A DNA stretch of 7,604 nt from an uncultured Clostridia bacterium (GTDB lineage: Bacteria; Bacillota; Clostridia; Oscillospirales; CAG-272). Shown piece after piece: positions 1 to 6,564 of the stretch. A program made the translations under genes and the position numbers. Location of the stretch: the NCBI GenBank assembly GCA_937895775.1, contig CALBLD010000352.1, forward strand, positions 1 to 7,604, given 5' to 3'. Under the pieces are notes generated by a model that saw only the letters and a program-made list of their open reading frames with translations, made no database searches and was not told the DNA's origin. Each line of letters opens with the position of its first letter. The stretch's first letter is position 1.

Positions 1-50
1 AATATTTTCTGTGTCGTGTCAACAACAATTCACTCAAAAGCGATCGTTTT

Positions 51-1001
51 TCACAAAACGGGATGATATTTTGCTCCCTGCATACTGTTTCTCCGTACAA
101 GCTCTTTATCGATCCCGTTCATTACGACGAATTTCTTTTTACTCCACAAGGGCGCGAGAAGATTGTCCGGAGCACCGTCCCCGGTCACCCTGCCGATCAC
201 CGTATCCGGAGGCAATATTTCAAGTTGGTCGCAAACTATGCCGACATATTCTTCAAATCCGAGGACGGTTATTTTCTCCTCTTTATACATTTCTCCGAGT
301 CTTGTCGAATCAAGAACATGGAGCAGATGTATTTTGACGCTGTGCGGGTGCAGATTTGCTATTTCGGCGGCAGTCTCCATCATCATGCCGTGATCTTCGA
401 AGGGAAGTCCGTCTATTATGTGTATGCAGACATTCAGTCCGTCAAGTCTGCGGTATCCCGACAAAAAATCGCTGTATGTATGACATCGGTTAATAAATTC
501 GGCAGTTTTGTCGTGAACCGTCTGAAGCCCGAGTTCCACTGTCAGAAATGTTTTTTCCGACAGTCTGAAAAGTTCATCGATCATTCTGTCCGACAGGCAA
601 TCGGCACGGGTCGCTATGCTTATTCCCACCGTATCAACATCATCAAGAGCCTCATTGAAGCAGGCGATCAGCCTCTCGGGATCGCCGTAGGTATTCGTAT
701 GCGCCTGAAAATACGGGATACAGCCTATATCGTTGCCCCATTTGGCTCTCATCATTTTTTTACCCGACGCTATCTGTTCGGAAACGCTCTGAGTCGGCAG
801 ACCCGCAAAATCGCCGCTTCCCCTCGGCGAGCAGTAAATACAGCCGCCTACCCCTTTGCTTTTGTCGATATTAGGGCAGGTACAGCCGATATCAAGCGGT
901 ATTTTGCATATTTTTCTGCCGAATTTATGCTTCAGATAGTAATCATATGTATAATATCTCTTATTCGAATCCGAATATTCAAACGGGTTTTTGTTCTCCA
1001 T
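51..1001 (-). CDS. Radical SAM protein, TIGR01212 family (YhcC/YtqA-like)
   Basis: Encodes 316 residues, close to the usual length of the family. The N-terminal region carries the radical SAM iron-sulfur signature in the form typical of TIGR01212: a CPNxD segment followed by GGCIYC, giving Cys42, Cys54 and Cys57 as [4Fe-4S] ligands, then a GSGDF segment. An extra Cys40 sits next to the first ligand. Further family-like stretches are an ATRADCL segment near residues 132-138 and a VELGLQT segment shortly after. The enzyme should cleave S-adenosylmethionine reductively in the cytoplasm. Its substrate is not shown by the sequence; from memory, work on the B. subtilis homologue YtqA points to wobble-uridine tRNA modification, which I treat as a hint. 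The start at 1001 is chosen because GAGG lies just upstream with good spacing. The longer in-frame reading to 1058 would run through a perfect palindrome and adds no family sequence. The gene lies 60 nt downstream of the CotH lipoprotein gene and has no visible promoter of its own. Confidence 0.88.
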   Translation of the reverse strand: MENKNPFEYSDSNKRYYTYDYYLKHKFGRKICKIPLDIGCTCPNIDKSKGVGGCIYCSPRGSGDFAGLPTQSVSEQIASGKKMMRAKWGNDIGCIPYFQAHTNTYGDPERLIACFNEALDDVDTVGISIATRADCLSDRMIDELFRLSEKTFLTVELGLQTVHDKTAEFINRCHTYSDFLSGYRRLDGLNVCIHIIDGLPFEDHGMMMETAAEIANLHPHSVKIHLLHVLDSTRLGEMYKEEKITVLGFEEYVGIVCDQLEILPPDTVIGRVTGDGAPDNLLAPLWSKKKFVVMNGIDKELVRRNSMQGAKYHPVL

Positions 1002-1025
1002 AAAATCCTCATATTTTTTCAAGGC

Positions 1026-1053
1026 AAAATCGACCGGGGATTCCCCGGTCGAT
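1026..1053 (-). terminator. Palindromic terminator or attenuator between the CotH and radical SAM genes
   Basis: Bases 1029-1040 and 1042-1053 are perfect inverted copies around a single central base, a 25-nt palindrome rich in G and C. Read on the minus strand it begins 8 nt after the CotH stop codon and ends in only four T residues before a G. It fits a terminator for the lipoprotein gene. The short T-run, together with the absence of a promoter for the radical SAM gene 27 nt further on, suggests that termination may be partial. Confidence 0.7.
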
Positions 1054-1061
1054 CGCACTTT

Positions 1062-3926
1062 TTATTTCATATATGCGACATATTCTTCACCGAAAAAGTT
1101 TTTTACATCCTCCTCGGTAAGTGAAAATGTCTTTGCCGCGTCCCTGACCATCTGTTGTATTCTTGTCTCGCCGATCGTTTTTCTCAGAGCGTTCACATTT
1201 GCCTTCCAATCGTTATAGGTCTTATGATAATAGCTCTTCCAGCGTTCGACATTGTACTTCATATCAGCCGATATTTCACCCGACAGTTCATCAAGACGTG
1301 TCTGAGCCTTTTCGGGAGTAAAGCTGTTCTGCATATGATAACCCATACGCTTCAGGAACTGCTCTCTGAAACCGTCGTTTTTCATGAGTGCGCGGAACAG
1401 CGTGTGAAGTCTGCTCAGCGACGCATTGTTCATGATATAATCGATCTCATCCTTCGTCGTTCCGTAATCAAGACAGAGGTCGCAGTCGAAGAGTATGAAG
1501 TTCCATCTTCCTCCGTCGTAATCGGGGGATTTTGCCGCCCTTATATTGCCGCTGTCACGATCTCCGCCCCATATGCGCATGATATACACGTCCATGAGAC
1601 TCTCAAGGTTAAGCTGAGATGCAATCTTTTCGTAGTTTTCATCGACCGACAGATCAGCCTTCTTTGTCGCAACGAAATTCCATATATCGTGCCAGCCCTG
1701 ATCGGAAGCACCGTATTTTACGGTATTGACCCAGTTTATAACCGTTACACCGTCCGGATCGACATTCCAGTGATTTGCCACAAAATCCTCATCTATTTTC
1801 TCTCTGAAGAAATAGATGCCCATATACTCGCCGTTTATATACAGATTTACCGGTTTATAAGCCTGCACAAGCACGTTCTTCATATTTCCGGAGGTCGATG
1901 CAAGCGATGTCACAAGTTCATCGGTCAGCATCGTGCGGTATTTCATTATGCTCTGCGAGCCGGATCTGAGTACGATATTGTTGAACTCGGATATATCAAG
2001 ATCGTCGAATATTTTATATTTCAGCTTTGACATACCGTACTTGGTGCGGAATTTGAGCTGGAAGCTCTTTTTCGCATACATACGGCTTGACGCACCGAAA
2101 AGTTTTATCCCGCAGTTTACCGAAAACTGCTCTTTTCCGTCGATATAATAGGCAAAGCTTGCCTCTTTTTCAAGGTTTACGTTATTGTATTTCGTATATA
2201 TGCCGTTTGTACCGTCAAAATCGTTCTGCGACATCGAAATCTTTACTACAGGCAGTGCATATGCGGGAGCGGAGATGAAATAATTGAATGTCGTGACATC
2301 GCTCGGTATTTTATCTCCGTCATAAACGATCGCGCGGATTGACATATTCGAAGACACCGCTATCGTCTCTCCGTTATACTTTTTGGACGCAGTCGTCGGC
2401 TTGGTTCCGTCGGTCGTATAATAGATCACTCCGCTTCCCGACAGTGTAACCGACTGCGGACCGTCATAAAATCCGCTTGCAACGCTTGCGATCGGCGCAG
2501 CGGTAAGTGTGGAGTAACCCTTCGGATTTTCTTTTCCGAACGACGGTGTTGCGAAATAAACAAGCTCGCCGTTATACCTTCCGTAGCTTCGGTTTGCCGG
2601 GATCGGGGGGACTTCAAGCGCATCATCGACGCTTCCGTCGGAGCGCGAGACATACAGTTTCTCGCCGTCCGAGCTGATCTTGAAGGGCGCGTATTTTTTT
2701 CCGTCGCAGACCGCAACATAGAATTTGCCCGGATCAAGCGTCACATCCGGAAGCTTATATCGCTGAAGGTTGCTGTTCTTATCCGAAAGATAGAAATCCG
2801 AAAGTCTGATCGACTTATCGGTGATGTTTTTCAGCTCAACAAGATCGTAATATTCGCCGTCAACGGCATAATATTTGCTGTTGCTCGATATAACCTCGGT
2901 TATAATAAGTCCCGAGCGTGAGTTTATCGCCTGCAGATAACCGCTTTCGGTATTCGGGTAGCCGGGAGACGGTTTTTTGACGATTCCGCAATCATACGTC
3001 CATGCGGTGTTTTTCTCCATTGCATCAAAGACAACCGAAGCGGCGAGCACGCCGTCCGTTCTTGTTACATATACGCTGTCACCTGATTTCGACAGTTTGA
3101 AATCGACATCATCCTCACAGCAGAGAAGCAGATATTCCCCGGGTTTCAGCACCTTTTCGGGAAGCTTACACCTGTAAAGATTTCCGGTACTGTTCGACGC
3201 ATAATAGTTTGAAAGATCGATATCGACATCTCCCGCATTATAAAGCTCCACCCAGTCGCAAAGCTTCCCCTTTACCGGATAAAGATCGTTTGACGACATA
3301 AGCTCGCTGATTATCAGGTTATCCCTTTCCCTGACCGCCGCATATCCGGGCGTAGGCTGAGACGTTTCCTTTCCCGTTGACGGCAGGAAGGAGCAGTTGG
3401 CATTTGCGTTCAGATATGACACTTTATCGGTGGCATATTTACCGTGGCGAAGCACAAGCACCCCTTTGACAGGCAGAATCAGCGGAAGATCGGTACTGCC
3501 GTTTTTGCCGTTTGAGAAAAGCACGGTATATTCTCCGGGAGCGAGCTCAACCGACGGCAGTGCGACGGGATCGTCGTTATTTATCGAAATCGTATAGTCC
3601 GAAAGTTTTACTTTATCGCCGCCGCGATTGTATATCTCAACCCAACCGCAATATTCGCCGTAAGCATCCTTTGCGCCAACGGTATTATATACCATGAGTT
3701 CGGATATTTCGAGTGCGGGATTTTCTTCCTGCTCTATATTGATTTTGGGATCGTCCCCGATATCTCCGGAGCCTGCGGCGGTTGTGGTACCCCCGATCGG
3801 GAATATACCGCATCCGGCAAGCGACAAAGCAGGTACTGCGAGCATCGCCGCTACAACAAAAACCGACAGAATGCTTCTGAATTTTATCTTTCCGTTCTTT
3901 ATCATAATAATGTACCGTTCCTTCAT
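1062..3926 (-). CDS. Secreted lipoprotein with three lamin-tail domains, a CHB_HEX_C-type domain and a CotH kinase domain
   Basis: Encodes 954 residues. A basic N-terminus, a hydrophobic stretch (about 18-36) and a lipobox SLAGC with Cys39 predict export and lipid anchoring to the outer face of the membrane. A short Gly/Thr/Asp/Glu-rich spacer follows. Three lamin-tail domains come next (about 72-173, 203-300 and 339-436), each opening with I(S/T)E(L/V) and containing a W/L-VE-x-(Y/K)N core and an L-PGE/K strand. Residues about 478-552 resemble the chitobiase/hexosaminidase C-terminal domain (YYTTDGTKPT). The CotH kinase domain fills about 556-880, with an LRSGSQS segment, NGEYMGIYFFREK (698-710), GGDRDSGN (787-794) and LFDCDLCLDYG (812-822). 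Asp789, Asp791, Asn794, Asp814 and Asp816 are likely metal or catalytic residues. A helical tail ends the protein. CotH proteins are atypical kinases, best known from the Bacillus spore coat; the target here is unknown. The start at 3926 has a weak ribosome site. The ATG at 3905 has AAGGAA about 12 nt upstream and may be the real start; both keep the signal peptide. Confidence 0.9.
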   Translation of the reverse strand: MKERYIIMIKNGKIKFRSILSVFVVAAMLAVPALSLAGCGIFPIGGTTTAAGSGDIGDDPKINIEQEENPALEISELMVYNTVGAKDAYGEYCGWVEIYNRGGDKVKLSDYTISINNDDPVALPSVELAPGEYTVLFSNGKNGSTDLPLILPVKGVLVLRHGKYATDKVSYLNANANCSFLPSTGKETSQPTPGYAAVRERDNLIISELMSSNDLYPVKGKLCDWVELYNAGDVDIDLSNYYASNSTGNLYRCKLPEKVLKPGEYLLLCCEDDVDFKLSKSGDSVYVTRTDGVLAASVVFDAMEKNTAWTYDCGIVKKPSPGYPNTESGYLQAINSRSGLIITEVISSNSKYYAVDGEYYDLVELKNITDKSIRLSDFYLSDKNSNLQRYKLPDVTLDPGKFYVAVCDGKKYAPFKISSDGEKLYVSRSDGSVDDALEVPPIPANRSYGRYNGELVYFATPSFGKENPKGYSTLTAAPIASVASGFYDGPQSVTLSGSGVIYYTTDGTKPTTASKKYNGETIAVSSNMSIRAIVYDGDKIPSDVTTFNYFISAPAYALPVVKISMSQNDFDGTNGIYTKYNNVNLEKEASFAYYIDGKEQFSVNCGIKLFGASSRMYAKKSFQLKFRTKYGMSKLKYKIFDDLDISEFNNIVLRSGSQSIMKYRTMLTDELVTSLASTSGNMKNVLVQAYKPVNLYINGEYMGIYFFREKIDEDFVANHWNVDPDGVTVINWVNTVKYGASDQGWHDIWNFVATKKADLSVDENYEKIASQLNLESLMDVYIMRIWGGDRDSGNIRAAKSPDYDGGRWNFILFDCDLCLDYGTTKDEIDYIMNNASLSRLHTLFRALMKNDGFREQFLKRMGYHMQNSFTPEKAQTRLDELSGEISADMKYNVERWKSYYHKTYNDWKANVNALRKTIGETRIQQMVRDAAKTFSLTEEDVKNFFGEEYVAYMK

Positions 3927-4003
3927 AACTTACATTTCACTCTGCCGCGAACCGTTGCGTCCGATCGGCTTTGCACAAAAATCGTCTGCAAAATGCATAT
4001 GGT

Positions 4004-4033
4004 ATTTTACCACAATCTGACACCAAAAGTCAA
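4004..4033 (-). promoter_or_regulatory. Sigma-A-type promoter of the CotH lipoprotein gene
   Basis: On the minus strand TTGACT (4033-4028) and TAAAAT (4009-4004) are separated by 18 bp. This predicts transcription starting near 3997 and a leader of about 70 nt before the start codon at 3926. I saw no strong hairpin in that leader. Confidence 0.6.
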
Positions 4034-4044
4034 TGAAATTTCAG

Positions 4045-4098
4045 AAAAAAGCAAATGTTTACCGGGTGTTCGAAATCTTAACACGCCGTTCACATTTG
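4045..4098 (-). terminator. Probable terminator of the DUF4186 gene
   Basis: On the minus strand a 7-bp outer stem (CAAATGT at 4098-4092 with ACATTTG at 4058-4052) encloses a 5-bp inner stem (GTGTT at 4084-4080 with AACAC at 4070-4066). It is followed by one C and six T residues (4050-4045). The outer stem overlaps the DUF4186 stop codon. The stem is A/T-rich with a 7-by-7 internal loop, so it is weaker than a textbook terminator. Confidence 0.45.
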
Positions 4099-4479
4099 AA
4101 GCTGCGCAAAAAGCGGGAGGCTCAACTTAAGTCTCCTGTATTCTCTCTTTATCCATTCGGTAAGGATCCCGACTGTCATTTTTTGTTCATCCTCGGTAAG
4201 CTCTCTGCCCGGAGGAATCCGATACCATTTGTACATACAGCCGCGGCAACAGCATGCGCAGGCGTGCTGTGCAACAAAAACCGGATGACCACGCATCGGC
4301 GTCTGTCTGCCGTCATTCGGTATATATGCCGGAGCAAGTCTCTTTGCAACAAAATCTGCGGCGTGAGATCCGATTTTTTCGAATCCGACCCTGTCGATAT
4401 AGTCAATATCCTTTTGCGTCAGGCGGAAACGCGACCTGAATTCCGAGCGTCCGAGCCTTTCGAAAACATCATCATACAT
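4090..4479 (-). CDS. DUF4186 family protein, Cys/His-rich
   Basis: Encodes 129 residues that I recognise as DUF4186, a family of unknown function. The family-like core reads NDGRQTPMRGHP (55-66), then VFVAQHACACCCRGC (67-81), then KWYRIPPG (84-91). Other conserved-looking parts are an SEFRSRF motif near the N-terminus and a SHAADFVAKRLAPA stretch (38-51). The cluster of Cys74, Cys76, Cys77, Cys78 and Cys81 with His39, His65 and His72 suggests metal or iron-sulfur binding; this is inference. There is no signal peptide or membrane segment, so it should be cytoplasmic. The start at 4479 is supported by AAAGGA (4495-4490) 10 nt upstream and by the promoter before it. The gene is probably a single transcription unit, divergent from amt. 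A functional link to ammonium uptake is not shown. Confidence 0.82.
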   Translation of the reverse strand: MYDDVFERLGRSEFRSRFRLTQKDIDYIDRVGFEKIGSHAADFVAKRLAPAYIPNDGRQTPMRGHPVFVAQHACACCCRGCMYKWYRIPPGRELTEDEQKMTVGILTEWIKREYRRLKLSLPLFAQLQM

Positions 4480-4520
4480 TACAGGATCATCCTTTCCTAC
4501 CGATACTTCATCGTCGGATT

Positions 4521-4549
4521 ATTGTAGCACACAGACTCACGTCTGTCAA
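4521..4549 (-). promoter_or_regulatory. Strong promoter of the DUF4186 gene with an operator-like dyad
   Basis: On the minus strand TTGACA (4549-4544) and TACAAT (4526-4521) are exactly 17 bp apart, a near-consensus sigma-A promoter. Transcription would start near 4514, about 35 nt before the start codon. The spacer holds a perfect 6-bp inverted repeat with a 4-bp centre (ACAGAC at 4531-4536, GTCTGT at 4541-4546). It overlaps the edge of the -35 box, so it is a candidate repressor site. Confidence 0.75.
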
Positions 4550-4595
4550 TACGGTCGGAACATCGTGACTGCCTGCCGTTTTCAAAAAAATGCAC

Positions 4596-4640
4596 TTTTT
4601 TTAAAAAAGCACTTGACAAACACAGAAAAAGGTGTATAAT
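4596..4640 (+). promoter_or_regulatory. Strong promoter of amt with an upstream A/T tract
   Basis: TTGACA (4613-4618) and TATAAT (4635-4640) both match consensus perfectly, with a 16-bp spacer. Just upstream, seven T residues followed by six A residues (4596-4608) could act as an UP element. Transcription should begin near 4647. This leaves a leader of about 147 nt, long for this kind of gene. The promoter faces away from the DUF4186 promoter, with 63 bp between the two -35 boxes. Confidence 0.82.
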
Positions 4641-4641
4641 A

Positions 4642-4689
4642 GCCGACATAAAGGCAAGGGTGCCGACAGAAACATTGTTTTCTGTCGGC
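4642..4689 (+). repeat. Three phased copies of a 7-bp motif at the amt transcription start
   Basis: GCCGACA occurs at 4642-4648 and 4662-4668, and its reverse complement at 4683-4689. The starts are 20 and 21 bp apart, about two helical turns each. The last two copies form part of the first leader hairpin. The regular spacing beside the -10 box also allows them to be protein-binding sites on DNA. This is an observation of sequence; no protein is identified. Confidence 0.4.
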
Positions 4690-4691
4690 AC
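4660..4691 (+). promoter_or_regulatory. First hairpin of the amt leader
   Basis: Bases 4660-4672 pair perfectly with 4679-4691, giving a 13-bp stem closed by a 6-nt loop (CATTGT). It begins about 13 nt after the predicted transcription start. The stem is followed by TTTCGCTTT, too interrupted for a strong terminator. It is more likely a protein-binding, mRNA-stabilising or pausing hairpin. A six-base loop recalls ANTAR antiterminator targets, but the loop lacks the A at position 1 and G at position 4 expected for those. Confidence 0.65.
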
Positions 4692-4723
4692 TTTCGCTTT
4701 AAATCTGACAATTGCATAACAGT

Positions 4724-4776
4724 AAGAAGGGACAACGGCGTCTTGAAAGGACACCTGTCCCTTCTTCTCTGTTTTT
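4724..4776 (+). terminator. Second, terminator-like hairpin of the amt leader
   Basis: Bases 4724-4734 pair perfectly with 4756-4766, an 11-bp stem with a 21-nt loop. A pyrimidine-rich stretch ending in five T residues (4772-4776) follows. The structure ends just before the amt ribosome binding site (GAAAGGAA, 4781-4788) and lies between the promoter and the gene. It would therefore stop transcription before amt unless something prevents its formation. I infer a conditional terminator. The long loop and the gap before the T-run make it less than canonical, and I did not find a clear competing antiterminator. Confidence 0.55.
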
Positions 4777-4793
4777 GCGGGAAAGGAACCATC

Positions 4794-6512
4794 ATGTCTT
4801 ACAACTCATCAAACACAATCTGGGTATTGCTCGGAGCAGCTCTCGTTTTCTTCATGCAGGCGGGTTTTGCGATGTGCGAAGCGGGGTTCACCCGTGCCAA
4901 GAACACGGGAAACATTCTCATGAAGAACCTTATGGATTTCTGCATCGGAACGCCCTGCTTCTGGCTTATAGGATTCGGAATCATGTTCGGCACCGGAAAC
5001 GCTTTGTTCGGCTGGATCGATCCGTTTATCATGAAGGATTATTCGGACATTCTCCCTGCGGGTGTTCCTCTTTGGGCATATGCCATATTCCAGACGGTCT
5101 TCTGTGCGACATCGGCAACGATCGTCTCGGGAGCAATGGCTGAAAGAACAAAATTTTCGGCTTACTGCATCTACTCGGCGGCGATCTCGCTTTTCATTTA
5201 CCCGATCTCGGGTCACTGGATATGGGGCGGCGGATGGCTCTCAAAGCTCGGCTTCCACGATTTTGCGGGATCGGCGGCTGTCCACATGGTCGGCGGACTG
5301 TGCGCTCTGATCGGCGCAAAAATGCTCGGTCCGAGAATCGGCAAATATGACGAAAACGGAAAGCCGAAAGCCATTCTCGGTCACAATCTTTCGATCGCCG
5401 CACTCGGCGTATTCATCCTGTGGTTCTGTTGGTTCGGCTTCAACGGCGCATCGACTGTCGGCATGGACAGCGACGGACTTATGGAATCCGCGGGTCTTAT
5501 ATTCTTCAACACGAACCTTGCCGCATCGGTCGCCTGCTGTACGACTCTCATCATAACATGGATACGCTACAAAAAGCCTGATGTATCGATGACATACAAC
5601 GCGGCACTTGCCGGACTTGTCGGAATTACCGCAGGCTGTGATGCGGTTGAGCCGTGGGCAGCAGCCGTCATGGGTATAATATTCGGTACTGTAATCGTAA
5701 TTTCGGTTGAGTTCTTCGACAAGGTTGCGAAGATCGACGATCCGGTCGGTGCAATATCGGTTCACTTTGTATGCGGACTTCTCGGTACCGTACTGACCGG
5801 GCTGTTCGCAAACGGCAGAAGTACCATGAAGGGCGTATTCTACGGCGGCGGGTTCCGCTTTTTCGGTGTTCAGACGCTCGGTGTCGCTTCGGTATGTGCA
5901 TATGTCGGCGTTGCGATAACCGTCATTTTTGTAATAATCAAGCACACGATCGGTCTGCGTGCGCCCGCATGCGACGAGATAGAGGGTCTTGACATCGCCG
6001 AACACGGTCTGCTGTCGGCATACGGAGGATTTGCAATGCTCCCCGACACCGCTACAACCGACAGTGAAACGGTCATGGTTGCGGGAGATGTTCCGGAAGC
6101 GGAAGCCGTTACGGTAACGCGTCTTCCTTCCTTTGACGAAACGCCGACCGACGGTCACAAGTTCACCAAAGTTGAGATCATATGCAAGGAAATGCGGTTT
6201 GAGGCGTTGAAAAAAGCACTTGTAGATCTCGGCGTAACCGGAATGACACTCACGCATGTGCTCGGCTGCGGCGTACAGAAGGGCAAACCGGAATATTACC
6301 GCGGCGTCGAAGTCGAAGCATCGCTTCTCCCGAAAATACAGCTTGATATCGTCGTCAGCAAAATCCCGGTGCGCAGGATAATCGAAACCGCAAAAAAGGT
6401 TCTTTACACCGGTCACATCGGCGACGGAAAGATATTTGTTTACGATGTTGAAAATGTCGTCAAGGTCAGAACAGGCGAAGAAGGCTACGACGCATTGCAG
6501 GACGTGGAATAA
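4794..6512 (+). CDS. amt: Ammonium transporter with fused C-terminal PII signalling domain
   Basis: Encodes 572 residues. Residues about 5-390 form an Amt/Mep/Rh channel, probably 11 membrane helices, trimeric in the plasma membrane. The twin pore histidines are visible as His164 (AVHMVGG) and His324 (SVHFVCG), along with Asp156 (HDFAG), the FQTVF stretch (99-103) and the WFGFNG segment (213-218). The Amt cytoplasmic tail signature EGLDIAEHG (397-405) is present. After a variable linker (about 414-455), residues 456-566 are a whole GlnB/GlnK-type PII domain: TGMTLTHV, QKG (495-497), the T-loop YYRG (501-504), LLPK (511-514), TGHIGDGKIFVYD (539-551) and VRTGE (558-562). ATP, ADP and 2-oxoglutarate contacts thus look largely kept, though one arginine of the usual RIR is Lys557. 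The T-loop position uridylylated in E. coli GlnB (Tyr51) is Val507. The start is chosen at 4794 because GAAAGGAA precedes it at 5-nt spacing and the Amt N-terminus aligns; the reading frame is open further upstream only through the leader. PII normally plugs Amt when nitrogen is plentiful; here it would do so from within the same chain. Confidence 0.96.
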   Translation: MSYNSSNTIWVLLGAALVFFMQAGFAMCEAGFTRAKNTGNILMKNLMDFCIGTPCFWLIGFGIMFGTGNALFGWIDPFIMKDYSDILPAGVPLWAYAIFQTVFCATSATIVSGAMAERTKFSAYCIYSAAISLFIYPISGHWIWGGGWLSKLGFHDFAGSAAVHMVGGLCALIGAKMLGPRIGKYDENGKPKAILGHNLSIAALGVFILWFCWFGFNGASTVGMDSDGLMESAGLIFFNTNLAASVACCTTLIITWIRYKKPDVSMTYNAALAGLVGITAGCDAVEPWAAAVMGIIFGTVIVISVEFFDKVAKIDDPVGAISVHFVCGLLGTVLTGLFANGRSTMKGVFYGGGFRFFGVQTLGVASVCAYVGVAITVIFVIIKHTIGLRAPACDEIEGLDIAEHGLLSAYGGFAMLPDTATTDSETVMVAGDVPEAEAVTVTRLPSFDETPTDGHKFTKVEIICKEMRFEALKKALVDLGVTGMTLTHVLGCGVQKGKPEYYRGVEVEASLLPKIQLDIVVSKIPVRRIIETAKKVLYTGHIGDGKIFVYDVENVVKVRTGEEGYDALQDVE

Positions 6513-6526
6513 CACCGCACAGATAC

Positions 6527-6564
6527 AAAAAATTCTCCCGACAGAATCTCTGCCGGGAGAATTT
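6527..6564. terminator. Shared terminator between amt and the convergent AraC-type gene
   Basis: Bases 6530-6540 pair perfectly with 6554-6564 (11 bp), extended by a 4-bp inner stem. On the minus strand it is followed by a run of T residues (6532-6527) before a G, which makes it a strong terminator for the AraC-type gene, whose stop codon it overlaps. On the plus strand the T-run is short (TTTATT), so termination of amt is probably weaker, but the hairpin starts only 18 nt after its stop codon. Confidence 0.85.

Noticed and set aside
17..22. Minus-strand TTGACA near the left edge as a promoter for a gene outside the window
   Set aside because: At standard spacing the -10 box would fall outside the window, so it cannot be tested here.
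63..1124. Long plus-strand open frame (353 codons) opposite the radical SAM gene
   Set aside because: It is the complement of a clearly recognised enzyme, has no recognisable domain and no fitting ribosome site, and spans the terminator region. It is a by-product of codon use in the real gene.
1155..2030. Plus-strand open frame (291 codons) opposite the CotH domain
   Set aside because: It is antisense to the conserved kinase region, shows no domain and has no promoter or ribosome site of note.
2426..2737. Minus-strand frame of 103 codons inside the lipoprotein gene
   Set aside because: It is an Arg/Ser-rich alternate frame within the lamin-tail and CHB_HEX_C region, with no ribosome site of its own.
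4660..4719. Possible 19-residue leader peptide starting at a GTG in the amt leader
   Set aside because: A weak AAGG precedes it, but the start codon is buried in a 13-bp stem and there is no run of regulatory codons such as Gln or Glu. I treat it as chance unless it is conserved.
4660..4776. Assignment of the amt leader to a named riboswitch or ANTAR class
   Set aside because: The hexaloop of the first hairpin lacks the A1/G4 signature, the second hairpin has a 21-nt loop, and I recognise no glutamine riboswitch core.
4632..4793. In-frame extension of amt by 54 codons upstream
   Set aside because: It starts inside the promoter's -10 region, so its first codons would not be transcribed. It runs through both leader hairpins and does not resemble an Amt N-terminus or a signal peptide. 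The ATG at 4794 has a good ribosome site.
5241..6515. Long minus-strand open frame (424 codons) opposite amt
   Set aside because: It lies entirely on the complement of the Amt-PII gene and its composition shows no known fold. The amt frame has motifs along its full length.
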